Shown here piece after piece: positions 36,758 through 46,105 of a stretch of DNA of 64,000 bases. The DNA lies in NCBI GenBank assembly GCA_963704155.1, contig CAVPHF010000032.1, positions 248,001 to 312,000 of the forward strand, read 5' to 3'. Position 1 is the stretch's first letter. The number at the start of each line of letters is the position of its first letter. The DNA comes from Thiohalocapsa sp963704155. Its GTDB lineage: Bacteria > Pseudomonadota > Gammaproteobacteria > Chromatiales > Chromatiaceae. A program made the position numbers and the translations under genes. The notes beneath the pieces are model-generated. The model saw nothing but the letters and a program-made list of their open reading frames with translations. It ran no database searches and was not told the DNA's origin.

Positions 36758-37266
36758 CGGCTGGCTTCCGGATCGAGAAGCTGCGGCGCGACCATCCGCT
36801 CGACGGGTTCTCGAGCGGCCGCGAGTCGCTCGATCGCTTCCTCCTGCGCCACGCCTTCACCAATCAGCAGGCCAACGCCTCGCAAACCTATCTCGGCCTC
36901 CATGATGATGAGGTGATCGGTTTCTACACCCTCGTGGTGGGTGAGGTGGCGTACGACGATGCTCCGGAGCGATTGACCAAGGGGCTCGCCCGCCATCCCG
37001 TGCCCATCATGTTGCTCGCCCGGCTCGCAGTTGCAGTCACCTGGCAGCGTCGTGGGATCGGCGCGGGCTTGCTCAAGGACGCTATGCGCCGCACGCTCCA
37101 GGCCGCCGAGATTGGCGGTATTCGCGCCTTCGCGGTCCACGCCAAGGACGACGACGCCCGGCGTTTCTACGCCCACTTTGGTTTCGCGCCCTCCCCGACC
37201 GATCCGCTTCATCTATTCCTACTCGCCAAAGACCTGCGTCCGCTACTCCCTACCGCCGGTCTCTGA
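36754..37266 (+). CDS. GNAT acetyltransferase toxin (TacT-like)
   Basis: The 170-residue GNAT-fold protein follows a DUF1778 antitoxin with ATGA overlap. Features are DHPLDGFSSGRESLDRFL near the N-terminus, the core strand IMLLARLAVAVTWQRRGIGAGLLKDAMR (acetyl-CoA pyrophosphate loop QRRGIG), and FAVHAKDDDARRFYAHFGF with the family-typical Tyr. TacT-type toxins acetylate aminoacyl-tRNA and stop translation; the target here is inferred. Confidence 0.9.
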   Translation: MTAGFRIEKLRRDHPLDGFSSGRESLDRFLLRHAFTNQQANASQTYLGLHDDEVIGFYTLVVGEVAYDDAPERLTKGLARHPVPIMLLARLAVAVTWQRRGIGAGLLKDAMRRTLQAAEIGGIRAFAVHAKDDDARRFYAHFGFAPSPTDPLHLFLLAKDLRPLLPTAGL

Positions 37267-37333
37267 TTGCATCCGCGCTCGCGGGGAGTACGCCGCCGGA
37301 GGTCATTTAGACTTTCGGATGCTCATCGGCTGC

Positions 37334-37480
37334 TTATGCGGAGCCGTTTCGCTGAGCGATCCTGTTGACTATCGCCGTCTTACGGTCGGCTGCGAGCAGG
37401 TCTCTTCGAAGGGCGTGGAATTGGCGCAAGTGAAGAAACTCGCGTGGGCTCACGCCGAAGGTCTCGCGAAACAGGCCGAG
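37334..37480 (-). pseudogene. AraC-type helix-turn-helix remnant
   Basis: The minus strand encodes FRETFGVSPREFLHLRQFHA, then RRDLLAADRK and VNRIAQRNG. This matches the second-helix region of AraC regulators (compare the intact gene at 25137: LGLSPMAFVRQLRLHALRREL). Sensor domain, start and C-terminus are absent. Its position, antisense and upstream of a sulfatase scar, mirrors the intact AraC-sulfatase pair at 25-29 kb. Confidence 0.65.
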
Positions 37481-37616
37481 GTCGATCAAGGCAACCAAGT
37501 GCTGCTGGGCGGATGCGAACTCGGTGTGAATGCCGACAGGTATCATGGCGGGGCGCCCTTGCTCGTGCAGCGATGCCCTGGCGCCGGACGTGCTCCTAAT
37601 TGCCTACTCCTCCGCT

Positions 37617-37732
37617 CCATCGAATGTGCGGAAACTGCATATCTTAAGACGAGCGCGTTCTCATACCATTCGCTCTGCCTGACCAGAGTTGCCGAAGAGC
37701 AACCTGTCTCTGCTGTAGGAGGAAAAGGTCGT
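37617..37732 (+). repeat. Duplicated upstream region, copy 1 (leader of sulfatase scar)
   Basis: This sequence aligns by eye with 46891-47010. Shared words include AATGTGCGGAA.CTGCAT, CCAGAGTTG.CGAAG.GCAAC and a Shine-Dalgarno region (TGTAGGAGGAAAA here, TGGAGGAGGAGAA there). It appears to be the conserved promoter/ribosome-binding region that drove the accessory sulfatase genes. Confidence 0.6.
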
Positions 37733-37921
37733 ATGTCTGAACCGCGCCTCATAAAAGGCTTGGCGTTATTGTATTGCCTTGCTGCTTGCCGGTTTGGTGC
37801 GGCCAGTCAACGGGTCGGCCGCTTCATGCAGACACTGGCCGCGTATCCACCACGTCAAAAGAGCTGCGATGTGAACATCGACGCCATGATGGGCACGATG
37901 TACGAGTCCGGTTCCCGCTGA
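37733..37921 (+). pseudogene. Hollowed sulfatase: signal peptide fused to C-terminal tail
   Basis: The 62-codon open frame begins at ATG 37733 behind AGGAGG. The first ~25 residues are a signal-peptide-like segment (LIKGLALLYCLAACRFGAAS). The rest matches the last residues of sulfatases (FMQTLAAYPPRQKSCDVNIDAMM; compare MSFKDFPPRQKPSSFNLDDVM). About 450 internal residues, including the active site, are absent. The frame is kept across the junction, so a short secreted peptide could in principle still be made. Confidence 0.7.
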
Positions 37922-38008
37922 GCAATCGGCTGGGCACTGTTTTTCCGTCCACGCTCACGCCGGGACTCCTTCCCGGAGTGGCACGTTCGCTGGCTTGAGG
38001 GCCGATCC

Positions 38009-40116
38009 ATGATCTTCAACAAACCTGCAATTTCGGCGGCCATCGGAGCCCTGATGTTCACAAGCTCGGCGCTGGCCTACGACGACGCCCCGGGCACACT
38101 GCCGGGTGATCGCGGCTACTCCCCCTATCCGGAGCAGACCTTCCCCAACCGGGTCTTCTTCGGCGATACCCACTGCCACACCAGCTATTCGGCGGACGCG
38201 GGCATGGTAGGCAATACGCTCGGGCCAGACGCCGCCTACCGCTTCGCGAAGGGCGAGACGGTGACGTCCTCCACCGGGCTGCCGGCCCGCCTGGCGCGGC
38301 CGCTAGACTTCCTTGTCGTTGCTGACCACGCCGAGAACCTCGGCCTCTCGCCGTTACTGGCCGCCAAGGACGAGACACTGATGGCGACCGAGTTCGGGCA
38401 GCGGCTGCGGGCGGCCTTGGACGCCGGGGACCCGGCTGGGGCATGGTCGATCTGGTCGCAGTCCAAGGCCACCGGCGAAGACCCTCTCGCAGCCTACCCC
38501 GAGATTTATCGCACCGCCTGGTCGCGCATCACCCAGGCCGCCGAGGAGCACAACGAGCCCGGCCGCTTCACCGCCTTCATCGGCTTCGAGTGGACCTCGA
38601 ACCCGGACCGGAACAACCTGCACCGCAACGTGATCTTTCGCGGCGGCAAGCAGAACGCCGACACCATCATTCCGTTCAGCAACTTCGACTCCTTCGATCC
38701 TGAGGACCTCTGGACCTGGATGGCGGCCTTCGAGGATAGGACCGGCGACCGGCTGCTGGCGATTCCGCACAACGGCAATCTCTCCAACGGCCTGATGTTC
38801 GATGACGTGACACTCACCGACCGGAAGCCGATCGACCGCGACTACGTCGAACGACGCGCCCGCTGGGAACCGCTCTACGAGGTCACTCAGATGAAGGGCG
38901 ACGGCGAGGCGCACCCGTTCCTGTCCGCCGACGACGAGTTCGCCGACTTCGAGACCTGGGACAAGGGCCAACTCGGCCCGGCGCCGAAGACCCAGGCCAT
39001 GCTGCCGAAGGAGTATGCACGCGAGGCGCTGAAGCGTGGGCTCGCCTATGACGCCGAACTCGGAGCCAATCCGTTCAAGTTCGGTATGATCGGCTCCACC
39101 GACACCCACACCTCGCTGTCGACCACCACGGAGGACAACTTCTTCGGCAAGGTGGCCGCGGTAGAGCCCACCGCGGACCCAATCCGCTTCGACGAGACCA
39201 TCGGCGGCATCGGCGGGGATGAAAGCGTCGCCCAACGTGCGCGCCAGACCAGCGCCTCCGGCCTCGCCGCCGTCTGGGCGCGGGAGAACACCCGCGAGGC
39301 CCTGTGGGACGCGATGTCGCGCAAGGAGGTCTACGCCACCACCGGTACCCGCATTCGGGTGCGGGTGTTCGGCGGCTTCGATTTCGCGCCGGAAGACCTC
39401 CAGCGATCCGACTTCGCCGCCCATGCCTATGGCAACGGCGTGCCGATGGGGGGCGACCTGACCAACGCACCCGAAGGCAAGGCACCCACCTTCCTGATCC
39501 AGGCCCTGCGCGACCCGGACGGCGCCAACCTAGGGTCTTCGCCACCACCGGCACCCGCATCCGGGTGCGGGTGTTCGGCGGCTTCGATTTCGCAGCCGAA
39601 GACGCGCAGCGTTCCGACTTCGCCGCCAACGGCTATGCCAAGGGCGTGCCCATGGGTGGAGACCTTGAGGCGGCACCCGAGGGCAAGGCACCCACCTTCC
39701 TGATCCAGGCCCTGCGCGACCCGGACGGCGCCAACCTCGATCGCGTCCAGATCATCAAGGGCTGGCTGGATGCCGACGGCAAGCCCCAGGAGCGCATCTA
39801 CGACATCGCCGTCTCCGACGGCCGAACCATCGGTGCGGATGGACGCTGCAAGGACCCCGTGGGCAACACGGTAAATGTCGATGAGGCCACCTACAGCAAC
39901 GCGATCGGCGACGCGGTGCTCGGAGGCTATTGGCAAGACCCGGAGTTCGACCCCGCACAACGCGCCTTCTACTACGTGCGCGTACTGGAGATCCCGACGC
40001 CCCGTTGGACCACCTATGACGCCAAGTTCTTCGGCGTCAAGCGCCCGGAGGACGTTCCGGCCTCGATCCAGGAGCGCGCCTACACCTCGCCGATCTGGTA
40101 CACGCCAGGCGCGTGA
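38009..40116 (+). pseudogene. DUF3604 gene disrupted by an internal out-of-frame duplication
   Basis: The N-terminal 508 codons are intact: signal peptide ending SSALA, YSPYPEQTFPNRVFFGDTHCHTSYS, FLVVADHAENLG, GFEWTSNPDRNNLHRNVIF, LAIPHNGNLSNGLMF, GMIGSTDTHTS. The HxH, DH, H and DTH spacing resembles a PHP-like metal site. At about 39533 the frame breaks because ~206 bp (VYATTGTRIRVRVFGGFDF to DPDGANL) are repeated; the second copy lies in another frame and continues to the normal end IWYTPGA at 40116. As read, the protein ends after ~50 nonsense residues at 39703. Function of the family unknown. Confidence 0.88.
39329..39740 (+). repeat. Two tandem copies of a ~206-bp DUF3604 segment
   Basis: GTC-TACGCCACCACCGG at 39329 recurs as GTC-TTCGCCACCACCGG at 39535, an offset of 206 bp, which is not a multiple of three. 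Copies differ (PEDLQRSDFAAHAYGNG against AEDAQRSDFAANGYAKG), so the second did not arise by simple slippage; recombination with a related copy fits better. Confidence 0.85.
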
Positions 40117-40167
40117 GTCGGCGACCGAGCGGTAGCCTAGATAACCGGGCCGTCCGTTGGCGACAGG

Positions 40168-40702
40168 AAACCACCCAGGAGATCGCGACCATAGTCGCCA
40201 ACCCGCGGAGGCCGGCTACGCCAAGGGCGTGCCGATGGGCGGGGATCTCTACACCGCCCCCGGGGGCAGGGCGCCGACCTTCCTCGTCGCCGCGCTGAAG
40301 GACCCGCTGAGCGGCAACCTCGACCGCATCCAGATCGTCAAGGGCTGGCTCGACGCCGAGGGCAAGGCACAGGAGAAGATCTACGACGTGGTCTGGGGCG
40401 ACGCGGACAAGCGCCAAGCCGGCGCCGACGGCAAGCTGCCGCCGGTCGGGAACACGGTCAATGCCGAAAAGGCCGCCTGGAGCAACAGCATCGGCGACCC
40501 GGAGCTGATCACCGTCTGGACGGACCCGGACTTCGATCCCGCCCAGCGCGCCTTCTACTACGCCCGCGTGCTGGAGATACCGACACCGCGCTGGACCACC
40601 TTCGATGCCGTCAAGTATGGGGTCAAGATGGGTGACGAGGTACCTGTCAGCATCCAGGAGCGGGCTTATACCTCGCCGATCTGGTATACACCGGCGATCT
40701 GA
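40168..40702 (+). pseudogene. Hollowed DUF3604: leader fused to C-terminal third
   Basis: AAACCACCCAGGAGATCGCGACC at 40169-40191 (word split: AAACCACCCAGGAG, ATCGCGACC) matches the ribosome-binding region of the DUF3604 gene at 47.1 kb (AAACCACCGAGGAGATCGCG). Within ~25 bp it joins the C-terminal part of another DUF3604 (GYAKGVPMGGDLYTAPGGR on to SIQERAYTSPIWYTPAI). About 480 internal codons are missing. It lies directly behind the disrupted copy at 38009, giving three successive C-terminal segments. Confidence 0.75.
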
Positions 40703-40806
40703 TTACACATCCGATGCCGGGGGGGGTGACGTCGCCGCCCGGATGCCGTTGAATCGGATACAGGCGACCATGAGCCAACACGATCAATAGATTGCCGAGA
40801 CAACCC

Positions 40807-41601
40807 ATGTTTGACTTTCTCTACGATCTTCCCAATAGCACGCTGGCGCTCCTTTGCTCCGCGGCGTTTGTGGCGGTGACCTGGTTAGGTATCCTGTTCA
40901 TTCGCCCATTCCTCCGCCTATGGCTGCGGGGTCAGACTGGGTCCAACGATCTGGTGAATCACGCATCATCGGGTTTTGGACTACTCTACGGCTTGCTGCT
41001 GGGGCTGCTATCGGTCGCGGCCTACCAGAACATGGAGAAAGTACAGCAATACGTCGGTTTGGAGGCGGCCAGCATAAGCTCGCTTTATCGAACCGTGGCG
41101 TCGTACCCTGAGCCAACGCGCGGAGAGATCCAGGGGCTCCTGCGCGACTATATCCTGTTCGTCATTCACAAAGATTCGCCAGCCCAGAAGAAGGGCCGGA
41201 GCATTTCGGGCGGGGAGGAGCGCCTGAGTGTCATCCAAAAACGTCTCACCGAGTTCGAGCCGGCGACAAAGACTCAGGAGATCCTGCATGCGCAGGCTCT
41301 GGAAGACTTAAAGGACCTCCGCGATGCCCGCCAGGCTCGCGTGGCAGGCAGTTTGATCGCTATCCCGGGCGTGCTTTGGTACGTGGTCCTGGTGGGTGCC
41401 GGCGTTTACGTGGTGCTTTTCTGGTTGCTGGACTCAAAGATTCTGGTGCAGCTCTTTCTTGGCGGGATCGTCTCGTTTTTCCTGGGTGTCATGTTCTACC
41501 TGATCATCGCTATGGACAGACCAACCCGCGGTGAGGTGAGCGTCTCGACGACTATCTACCAGACGGTCTACGACGATCTGATGATCTGGGATGATCGCTG
41601 A
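40807..41601 (+). CDS. DUF4239 (bestrophin-like) membrane protein
   Basis: The 264-residue protein starts at the ATG at 40807 (MFDFLYDLPNS). It has four hydrophobic helices in two pairs (ALLCSAAFVAVTWLGILFI; FGLLYGLLLGLLSVAAYQN; GVLWYVVLVGAGVYVVLFW; GGIVSFFLGVMFYLIIAMD), separated by a ~120-residue cytosolic helical region. It ends with RPTRGEVSVS. The pattern is that of DUF4239/bestrophin-like proteins; transport function is unproven. Intact, with lower GC bias than its neighbours by eye. Confidence 0.8.
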   Translation: MFDFLYDLPNSTLALLCSAAFVAVTWLGILFIRPFLRLWLRGQTGSNDLVNHASSGFGLLYGLLLGLLSVAAYQNMEKVQQYVGLEAASISSLYRTVASYPEPTRGEIQGLLRDYILFVIHKDSPAQKKGRSISGGEERLSVIQKRLTEFEPATKTQEILHAQALEDLKDLRDARQARVAGSLIAIPGVLWYVVLVGAGVYVVLFWLLDSKILVQLFLGGIVSFFLGVMFYLIIAMDRPTRGEVSVSTTIYQTVYDDLMIWDDR

Positions 41602-41721
41602 TGCGGGCGTTGTTCATAAGCTCGGCGGTGACATCAACGAGAGATTTGGCGTCCCGCCTCCACTCGCCTTTGTCGGGCGTGCCGGCGGGCCGCTGACTCG
41701 TACCATCCTCGGGAGGTTTCT

Positions 41722-42717
41722 ATGGCGTGTCGATCGAGACTCTGGTTGACCTTGTGTTTCGGCCTGGTCTTAACCTCGGCGGTGGCTGGCGGGCCGCGGG
41801 CGGAAACGGAGCTGAAGTTTGTCAGCGTCGGGACCAGTCAGAGCCTGTATTACGACATCGGCCGGACACTCTGCTCCGTGGTGGACCTGACCAGGAGAGA
41901 GCACGGTATCCGCTGCTCGGTTGAATCGACCCCGGGGTCGATCTACAACCTCAAGCATCTGGACCGCTGGGATCTCGACTTTGCCTTGGCGCAATCGGAT
42001 GCACATTACGCCGCCTATGCGGGAGAAGGCGACTGGCAGGGGCGGCCGTTCAGACGCCTGCGCTCGGTCATGTCCCTGTATCCGGAGGTGCTGACCCTGA
42101 TGGCGCCAGCGGTTTGGACCATCGGTTCAATCGATGACCTCAAGGGTAAGAGAATCAATATCGGTCCCCAGGGCTCAGGGACGCGGGCGACCTGGGACAA
42201 CCTTCAAGGGGAGCTGAAATGGACCAAGGAGGATCTCAAAATGACCGTGGAGATCCGTCCGGACCAAGCGGGCGAATTGCTCTGTTCGGGAGAGTTGGAC
42301 GCAAACCTGCTTATGGTCGGTCACCCATCCCCCATCGTTAAGGCCGACCTCGCGCGTTGCGGGCTGCGGTTCGTCCCTGTACAGGGCCCAGCCGTTGCGA
42401 GGCTCTTGGCGGAGCGCCCTTACTATGCCGCGGACACCATCCGGGCAGGGATCTACGGGCTCGCCAACGACGTCCCCACCTTCGGCGCACGTGCCACCCT
42501 GGTGACGACGGCAGACATGCCTGAGCCGGTTGTCTATGCCTTGACCAAGGCGCTGCTCGACGACCTGGATGCATTGCGTGCGGCCGATCCGATCCTAGGC
42601 TTCCTGGACCCCGCCAAGATGGCGGCTGACGCGCTCACCGCCCCGCTGCATCCGGGGGCGAAGCGGGCGTTTCGTGAATACGGGATCATCCCCAAGCAAG
42701 AGCAAGGCGCCCAATGA
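41722..42717 (+). CDS. TAXI-family TRAP transporter solute-binding protein
   Basis: The 331-residue periplasmic binding protein has a signal peptide (LWLTLCFGLVLTSAVAG). It has the TAXI pattern: FVSVGTSQSLYYDIGRTLC, RCSVESTPGSIYNL, DLDFALAQSDAHYAA, and INIGPQGSGTRATWD, ending with DDLDALRAADPILGFLDP. GGGAGG precedes the ATG. TAXI proteins deliver small substrates such as glutamate to DctM-type permeases; no permease gene is adjacent, so it may be an orphan. The AIM24-like gene follows 33 bp later. Confidence 0.9.
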   Translation: MACRSRLWLTLCFGLVLTSAVAGGPRAETELKFVSVGTSQSLYYDIGRTLCSVVDLTRREHGIRCSVESTPGSIYNLKHLDRWDLDFALAQSDAHYAAYAGEGDWQGRPFRRLRSVMSLYPEVLTLMAPAVWTIGSIDDLKGKRINIGPQGSGTRATWDNLQGELKWTKEDLKMTVEIRPDQAGELLCSGELDANLLMVGHPSPIVKADLARCGLRFVPVQGPAVARLLAERPYYAADTIRAGIYGLANDVPTFGARATLVTTADMPEPVVYALTKALLDDLDALRAADPILGFLDPAKMAADALTAPLHPGAKRAFREYGIIPKQEQGAQ

Positions 42718-42750
42718 TCGATGCGCCGAAACCAGATTAAGGAATTCAAA

Positions 42751-43404
42751 ATGGCCAAATTTGGCATCGTCGAGCTTGAGGGGATGCGCTACGTCGAGGC
42801 CCGGCTGGAAAAGGAATCGATCCGGGCGGAGTCGGGTGCGCTCTCCTACATGCAAGGTGAAATCCGCATGCATACGCCCGTTCCGGGTCCTGGACAGATC
42901 GTCAAGTGCGCGCTGTCGAATGAGTCCGCTGTGCGGCCGCGCTATGACGGAACAGGGATGGTCACGCTGCAGTCGAGCATGGGCGGATACTATGCGCTGG
43001 ACGTCGATGGGGAGGACTGGATACTGGAGAACGGGGCCTACTGGGCTTCCGACGGCGGCGTCACCCTGGGCCTGCATCGCGAGGCCGTCCTCACGTCACT
43101 TTGGGCGGGGGAAGGGTTCATCGACTACCAAACCAAGCTCGGCGGACAAGGAGTTGCGGTGCTGAACGCGGATGGTCCAGTCCACGAGCTCAGCCTTGAC
43201 AACGAATCCATTTCGGTGGAGGGAAAGCTTGTCATTGCGCGCACCGCCGGGCTCCGCTACCGAGTGCGCAGGCCGGTCAGGAACCTCATCGGTTATTGGC
43301 TTTCGGGCGAGTCCGTGGTGCGGGTCTACTCCGGTGTCGGTCGGGTCCTGATGAGCACGACCCCCTACTGGAATCAGCGGGTGCTGGCGGCGGCCAGTCG
43401 ATGA
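42751..43404 (+). CDS. AIM24 family protein
   Basis: The 217-residue beta-rich protein starts at the ATG at 42751 with AAGGAA upstream; the longer frame adds 10 residues. AIM24/TIGR00266 features include the repeated Gly-rich beta-sandwich segments (AESGALSYMQGEIRMHTP, VTLQSSMGGYYALDV, GLHREAVLTSLWAGEGF, GQGVAVLNADGPV) and the VRRPVRNLIGYWLSGES ending. Bacterial function unknown. It lies between the TAXI protein and the SphA porin on one strand. Confidence 0.85.
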   Translation: MAKFGIVELEGMRYVEARLEKESIRAESGALSYMQGEIRMHTPVPGPGQIVKCALSNESAVRPRYDGTGMVTLQSSMGGYYALDVDGEDWILENGAYWASDGGVTLGLHREAVLTSLWAGEGFIDYQTKLGGQGVAVLNADGPVHELSLDNESISVEGKLVIARTAGLRYRVRRPVRNLIGYWLSGESVVRVYSGVGRVLMSTTPYWNQRVLAAASR

Positions 43405-43422
43405 GGATCGGAGAACGAGACC

Positions 43423-44391
43423 ATGCAGAGCACGAAGAAGAACCTCATCGCCCGCGCCGCCGCCGGCCTGGCACTCGCCGCCGGTGTCCTGGTCCCTCCA
43501 ATAGCCAACGCCTCTGAGGGCGGCACCGGGCACTATGTTCCGGGGGCGGTGGCCACCCTGATCGATCTCGCGCCGATCCAGCCCGGCTGGATCATTGAGC
43601 CAATCTACCTTCACTACGCGGGCGACGTCGGGCTAGCGGACGCGATTCCGATCGCCGGCATCGACGTGTTCGATGTGAAGGCCACCAGCGACGTCCTGCT
43701 CGCCGGCGGCTTCTACACCTTCGAAACGCCGGTTTTGGGCGCCTACTACAGCGTCGGGGCCATGCTGCCCTATGTCTGGATGACGGTGGAGGGCGAGGTT
43801 GAGACCCTGATCGGTGACAGGCGAATACGGGATTCGGTCTCCGGGTTCGGCGATCTCACGCTGATCCCGGCGATGCTCGGTTGGAAGGACGGCCCCTGGC
43901 AGTACAACGCCGCCTTGACCGTCTACGCCCCGACCGGTGACTACGAGGTGGGCCGGCTGGCCAACCCCGGACTCAACTACTGGAGCTTCAACCCCTGGGC
44001 CGGCGTCTCCTACAACAATGCCACCAACGGCTTCAACGCCGCGCTGCACGGCGGGCTCGTGTTCAATGCCCAGAACCCGGACACCGACTACCGCAGCGGC
44101 GTCATGACCCATCTGGAAGGGAGCGTCCAGCAGCTGCTGCCGGTGGGGAGCGGATTCCTGAGCATCGGCGCCGAGGCCTTCTGGCTAGAACAGGTCACCG
44201 CCGACAGCGGTCAGCGGTCGATCCTCGGCGACTTCAAGGGCCGCACGGCGGGGATTGGTCCGGTGCTGGGCTACGTCCTGCCAATGGGGGAGCAGAACCT
44301 GGTTGCTGAGCTGCGCTGGCTACCGGAGCTGGAGACCAAGAACCGGCTGCAGGGCGACTACATCTGGTTAAAGGCCGTCTATCAGTTCTGA
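43423..44391 (+). CDS. SphA-type outer-membrane transporter (COG4313-like)
   Basis: The 322-residue protein has a signal peptide (LALAAGVLVPPIANA) and a beta-barrel profile of alternating aromatic strands ending in a C-terminal Phe (LKAVYQF), as expected for outer-membrane barrels. GTGHYVPGAVATLIDLAP and the terminal GTYxWLK-like DYIWLKAVYQF fit the SphA/phenol-degradation MetA-type porins that pass hydrophobic compounds. A decayed second copy lies at 29344. It probably served substrate entry for the sulfatase/DUF3604 pathway (inference). Confidence 0.88.
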   Translation: MQSTKKNLIARAAAGLALAAGVLVPPIANASEGGTGHYVPGAVATLIDLAPIQPGWIIEPIYLHYAGDVGLADAIPIAGIDVFDVKATSDVLLAGGFYTFETPVLGAYYSVGAMLPYVWMTVEGEVETLIGDRRIRDSVSGFGDLTLIPAMLGWKDGPWQYNAALTVYAPTGDYEVGRLANPGLNYWSFNPWAGVSYNNATNGFNAALHGGLVFNAQNPDTDYRSGVMTHLEGSVQQLLPVGSGFLSIGAEAFWLEQVTADSGQRSILGDFKGRTAGIGPVLGYVLPMGEQNLVAELRWLPELETKNRLQGDYIWLKAVYQF

Positions 44392-44399
44392 TCCATCTC

Positions 44400-44974
44400 G
44401 ACCGCCTTCAGCGCAACGAGCCCCCTGAGGAGGAACCTCTTGAAGACAATACCCCCGTACGCCTTGGCGGTCCCGTTGTTCGCCCTCCCGGCGGTTCGAG
44501 AGTCGCCTGCCGATGGCGTTCCGCCCTCCATCCATAAGCGGGCGTACATTTCGCCGGTCTAGTACACGCCAGTAGAAAGGGTCGAGTAGTGAGACACGCG
44601 CCGAGGCGAAAAATCGGGCGCGGCACCTTCGACTGGCAACGCTTTCACTGCGAGGAATCCGACATGCAGAACAATCCCGTTGCCTGGTTCGAGATCTACG
44701 TCCGGGACATGGACCGCGCCAAGGCCTTCTACGAGGCCGTATTGCAGATCACGCTCAAGCATCTGGCACCACCGGAGGACCAGCCCGCGGAGCAAGTCAT
44801 CACGATGTGGGCATTCCCGATGTCGGACGGGCATTACGGCGCGTCAGGCGCCTTAGCGAAGATGGAGGGCGTCACCCCTGGGGGCGGCGGTACGCTCGTC
44901 TACTTCAGCTGCGAGGACTGCGCGCTGGAGGCCGCACGTGCCGCCGAGCATGGGGGCAGCGTCGTTCAGGAGAA
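44400..44974 (+). repeat. Segmental duplication, copy 1 (DUF3604 scar plus VOC gene)
   Basis: From about 44441 to 44974 this matches 52739-53272 almost base for base (a single GGAGGACC/GAAGGACC difference was noticed); similarity fades upstream of the scar. The right end lies inside the VOC gene, after CAGGAGAA. Confidence 0.92.
44440..44592 (+). pseudogene. DUF3604 scar, copy 1: signal peptide plus last ~14 codons
   Basis: Behind GAGGAGGA, a TTG at 44440 opens MKTIPPYALAVPLFALPAV, which resembles the signal peptide of the broken gene at 29647 (MKMLPPCALTALILVLPIA). After only a few codons it runs into the family terminus: SIHKRAYISPV-stop-YTPV against SIQERAYTSPIWYTPA. TGG has become TAG at 44560. 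About 600 codons are absent. Confidence 0.75.
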
Positions 44975-45056
44975 AGTGAGGAGCGGGTTCAAGTCTTGCA
45001 ATGCAACATCCGCGGATGACCTCGGCGTCGGTTTGCGATTGGATCAGCCCGCGTAG
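44664..45056 (+). pseudogene. VOC/glyoxalase-like gene, 3'-truncated copy
   Basis: The ATG at 44664 opens MQNNPVAWFEIYVRDMDRA, identical to the intact copy at 52962 (apart from Glu/Lys in PPEDQP) as far as GGSVVQEK. The last ~27 residues (MPIGEYGFMALVNDTEGN and beyond) are replaced by an unrelated tail (VRSGFKSCNATSADD). The final beta strands, which supply a metal-binding Glu in VOC proteins, are lost, so the product is probably inactive. Confidence 0.8.
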
Positions 45057-45065
45057 CCCGCGTAG

Positions 45066-45090
45066 GGCGGAACGCGATAGCGGTTCCGCC
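45066..45090. repeat. REP-like palindrome 1
   Basis: GGCGGAAC-GCGATAGCG-GTTCCGCC preceded by CGTAG. It is one of four similar units between 45.0 and 46.7 kb. A partner word GGCGGATCGCCCTA follows at about 45170. Confidence 0.8.
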
Positions 45091-45312
45091 ATCTGCGGAT
45101 GACCTCGATTCCGACCATCTGTCCTGACGTATCGTCGCAATCCGCGATCGTTCCTCGACGGGCGGGGGGGCGGATCGCCCTAGCGGGCATCCGCGATCAC
45201 ACGGGAGGCGGGATCTCCCGAACTCGAGGACACGCCCGACAGGCGCGTTGTGCAACCGAAGTCGCATGCTATGCTTTGGCTGAGTCAAGCCATCTACCGC
45301 CAGCTCCAAGCC

Positions 45313-45582
45313 ATGCACTGTCTGCCGATCCCTGACGACGCCTTCGCTGCCCTCAGACTCCCGCCGGCCCGCGCCGAAGTTGAGCTGCGCCGGGAATTTG
45401 CGGTCTTTCTGGTCAGGGAGGGACTGCTTGAGCCCGCGCAGGCGCGTACCGTCGCCGGTATGGCTCGTGTCGCCTTCGATTCGCTGCTTGCGCAGCGCAA
45501 AGTCGCCTGGGGCGGCTCACCTGATGATGCCCTTGACGACATGCAGGCCGCGCGCGCGGCGATCCGCCCCGATCGGACTTGA
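45313..45582 (+). CDS. UPF0175 family antitoxin
   Basis: The 89-residue protein starts at ATG 45313 (MHCLPIPDDAFAALRLPP); an upstream ATG would add 21 residues. UPF0175 features are the N-terminal strand with PDD, LRREFAVFLVREGLLEPAQARTVAG and a C-terminal helix-turn-helix-like FDSLLAQRKV. The PIN/DUF3368 gene starts in its stop codon (TTGA overlap), the usual arrangement for this toxin-antitoxin type. Confidence 0.87.
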   Translation: MHCLPIPDDAFAALRLPPARAEVELRREFAVFLVREGLLEPAQARTVAGMARVAFDSLLAQRKVAWGGSPDDALDDMQAARAAIRPDRT

Positions 45583-46064
45583 TCGTCTCCAACACCACGC
45601 CGTTGAGCTGCCTGCTGAAGATCGGCAGGGCGGACCTGTTGCAGGTGCTTTACCAGCGCGTCGCAATCCCACCAGAAGTCGCTGTCGAGCTGGATCAAGC
45701 CGGATCGCTTCACGCGGATTGGCGCAGACAGCTCGGCTTCGTCCAGGTCGCCGAGACCGCCGCCGATGATCCGGTGATGCGTCTACTGGTGAATGAAGTC
45801 GATGCCGGAGAGGCAGCGGCAATCGCCTTGGCCCGACACCACGGCAGTGAGCTGCTGATTATTGATGACATGGCCGGGCGCCGACTGGCTCGCCGGCTCG
45901 GGCTGTCGATCACCGGCACCGTTGGCGTCGTTCTGGCTGCCGCCGATGCCGGGCTCGTCTCTGAGCCGTTGGATGTGCTTGAGGAGTTGCGGGCGAAAGG
46001 TGGCCTTTGGCTGTCCGACACTTTCTTGAACCAGCTACGGTCGTTGCTGCGCTCGGCCAATTGA
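45579..46064 (+). CDS. DUF3368 PIN-domain toxin
   Basis: The 161-residue protein starts at TTG 45579, overlapping the UPF0175 stop. PIN residues lie in IVSNTTPLSCLLKIGR (Asp replaced by Asn-Thr-Thr-Pro as in DUF3368), VDAGEAAAIALA (Asp/Glu pair) and LLIIDDMAGRRLARRLGL (Asp pair). This is the standard UPF0175/DUF3368 RNase toxin pair. Confidence 0.9.
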   Translation: MIVSNTTPLSCLLKIGRADLLQVLYQRVAIPPEVAVELDQAGSLHADWRRQLGFVQVAETAADDPVMRLLVNEVDAGEAAAIALARHHGSELLIIDDMAGRRLARRLGLSITGTVGVVLAAADAGLVSEPLDVLEELRAKGGLWLSDTFLNQLRSLLRSAN

Positions 46065-46080
46065 CTCCTAGCCCGCCTAG

Positions 46081-46105
46081 GGCGGAGCGCGACAGCGGTT
46101 CCGCC
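46081..46105. repeat. REP-like palindrome 2
   Basis: GGCGGAGC-GCGACAGCG-GTTCCGCC, 17 bp after the DUF3368 stop, with GGCGGATCGCCCTA at about 46171. Confidence 0.8.

Noticed and set aside
44440..44560. Scar as a functional 40-residue peptide gene
   Set aside because: Although it has a ribosome-binding site and a signal-like start, its sequence is explained by the two ends of a DUF3604 gene, and the second copy has lost its start.
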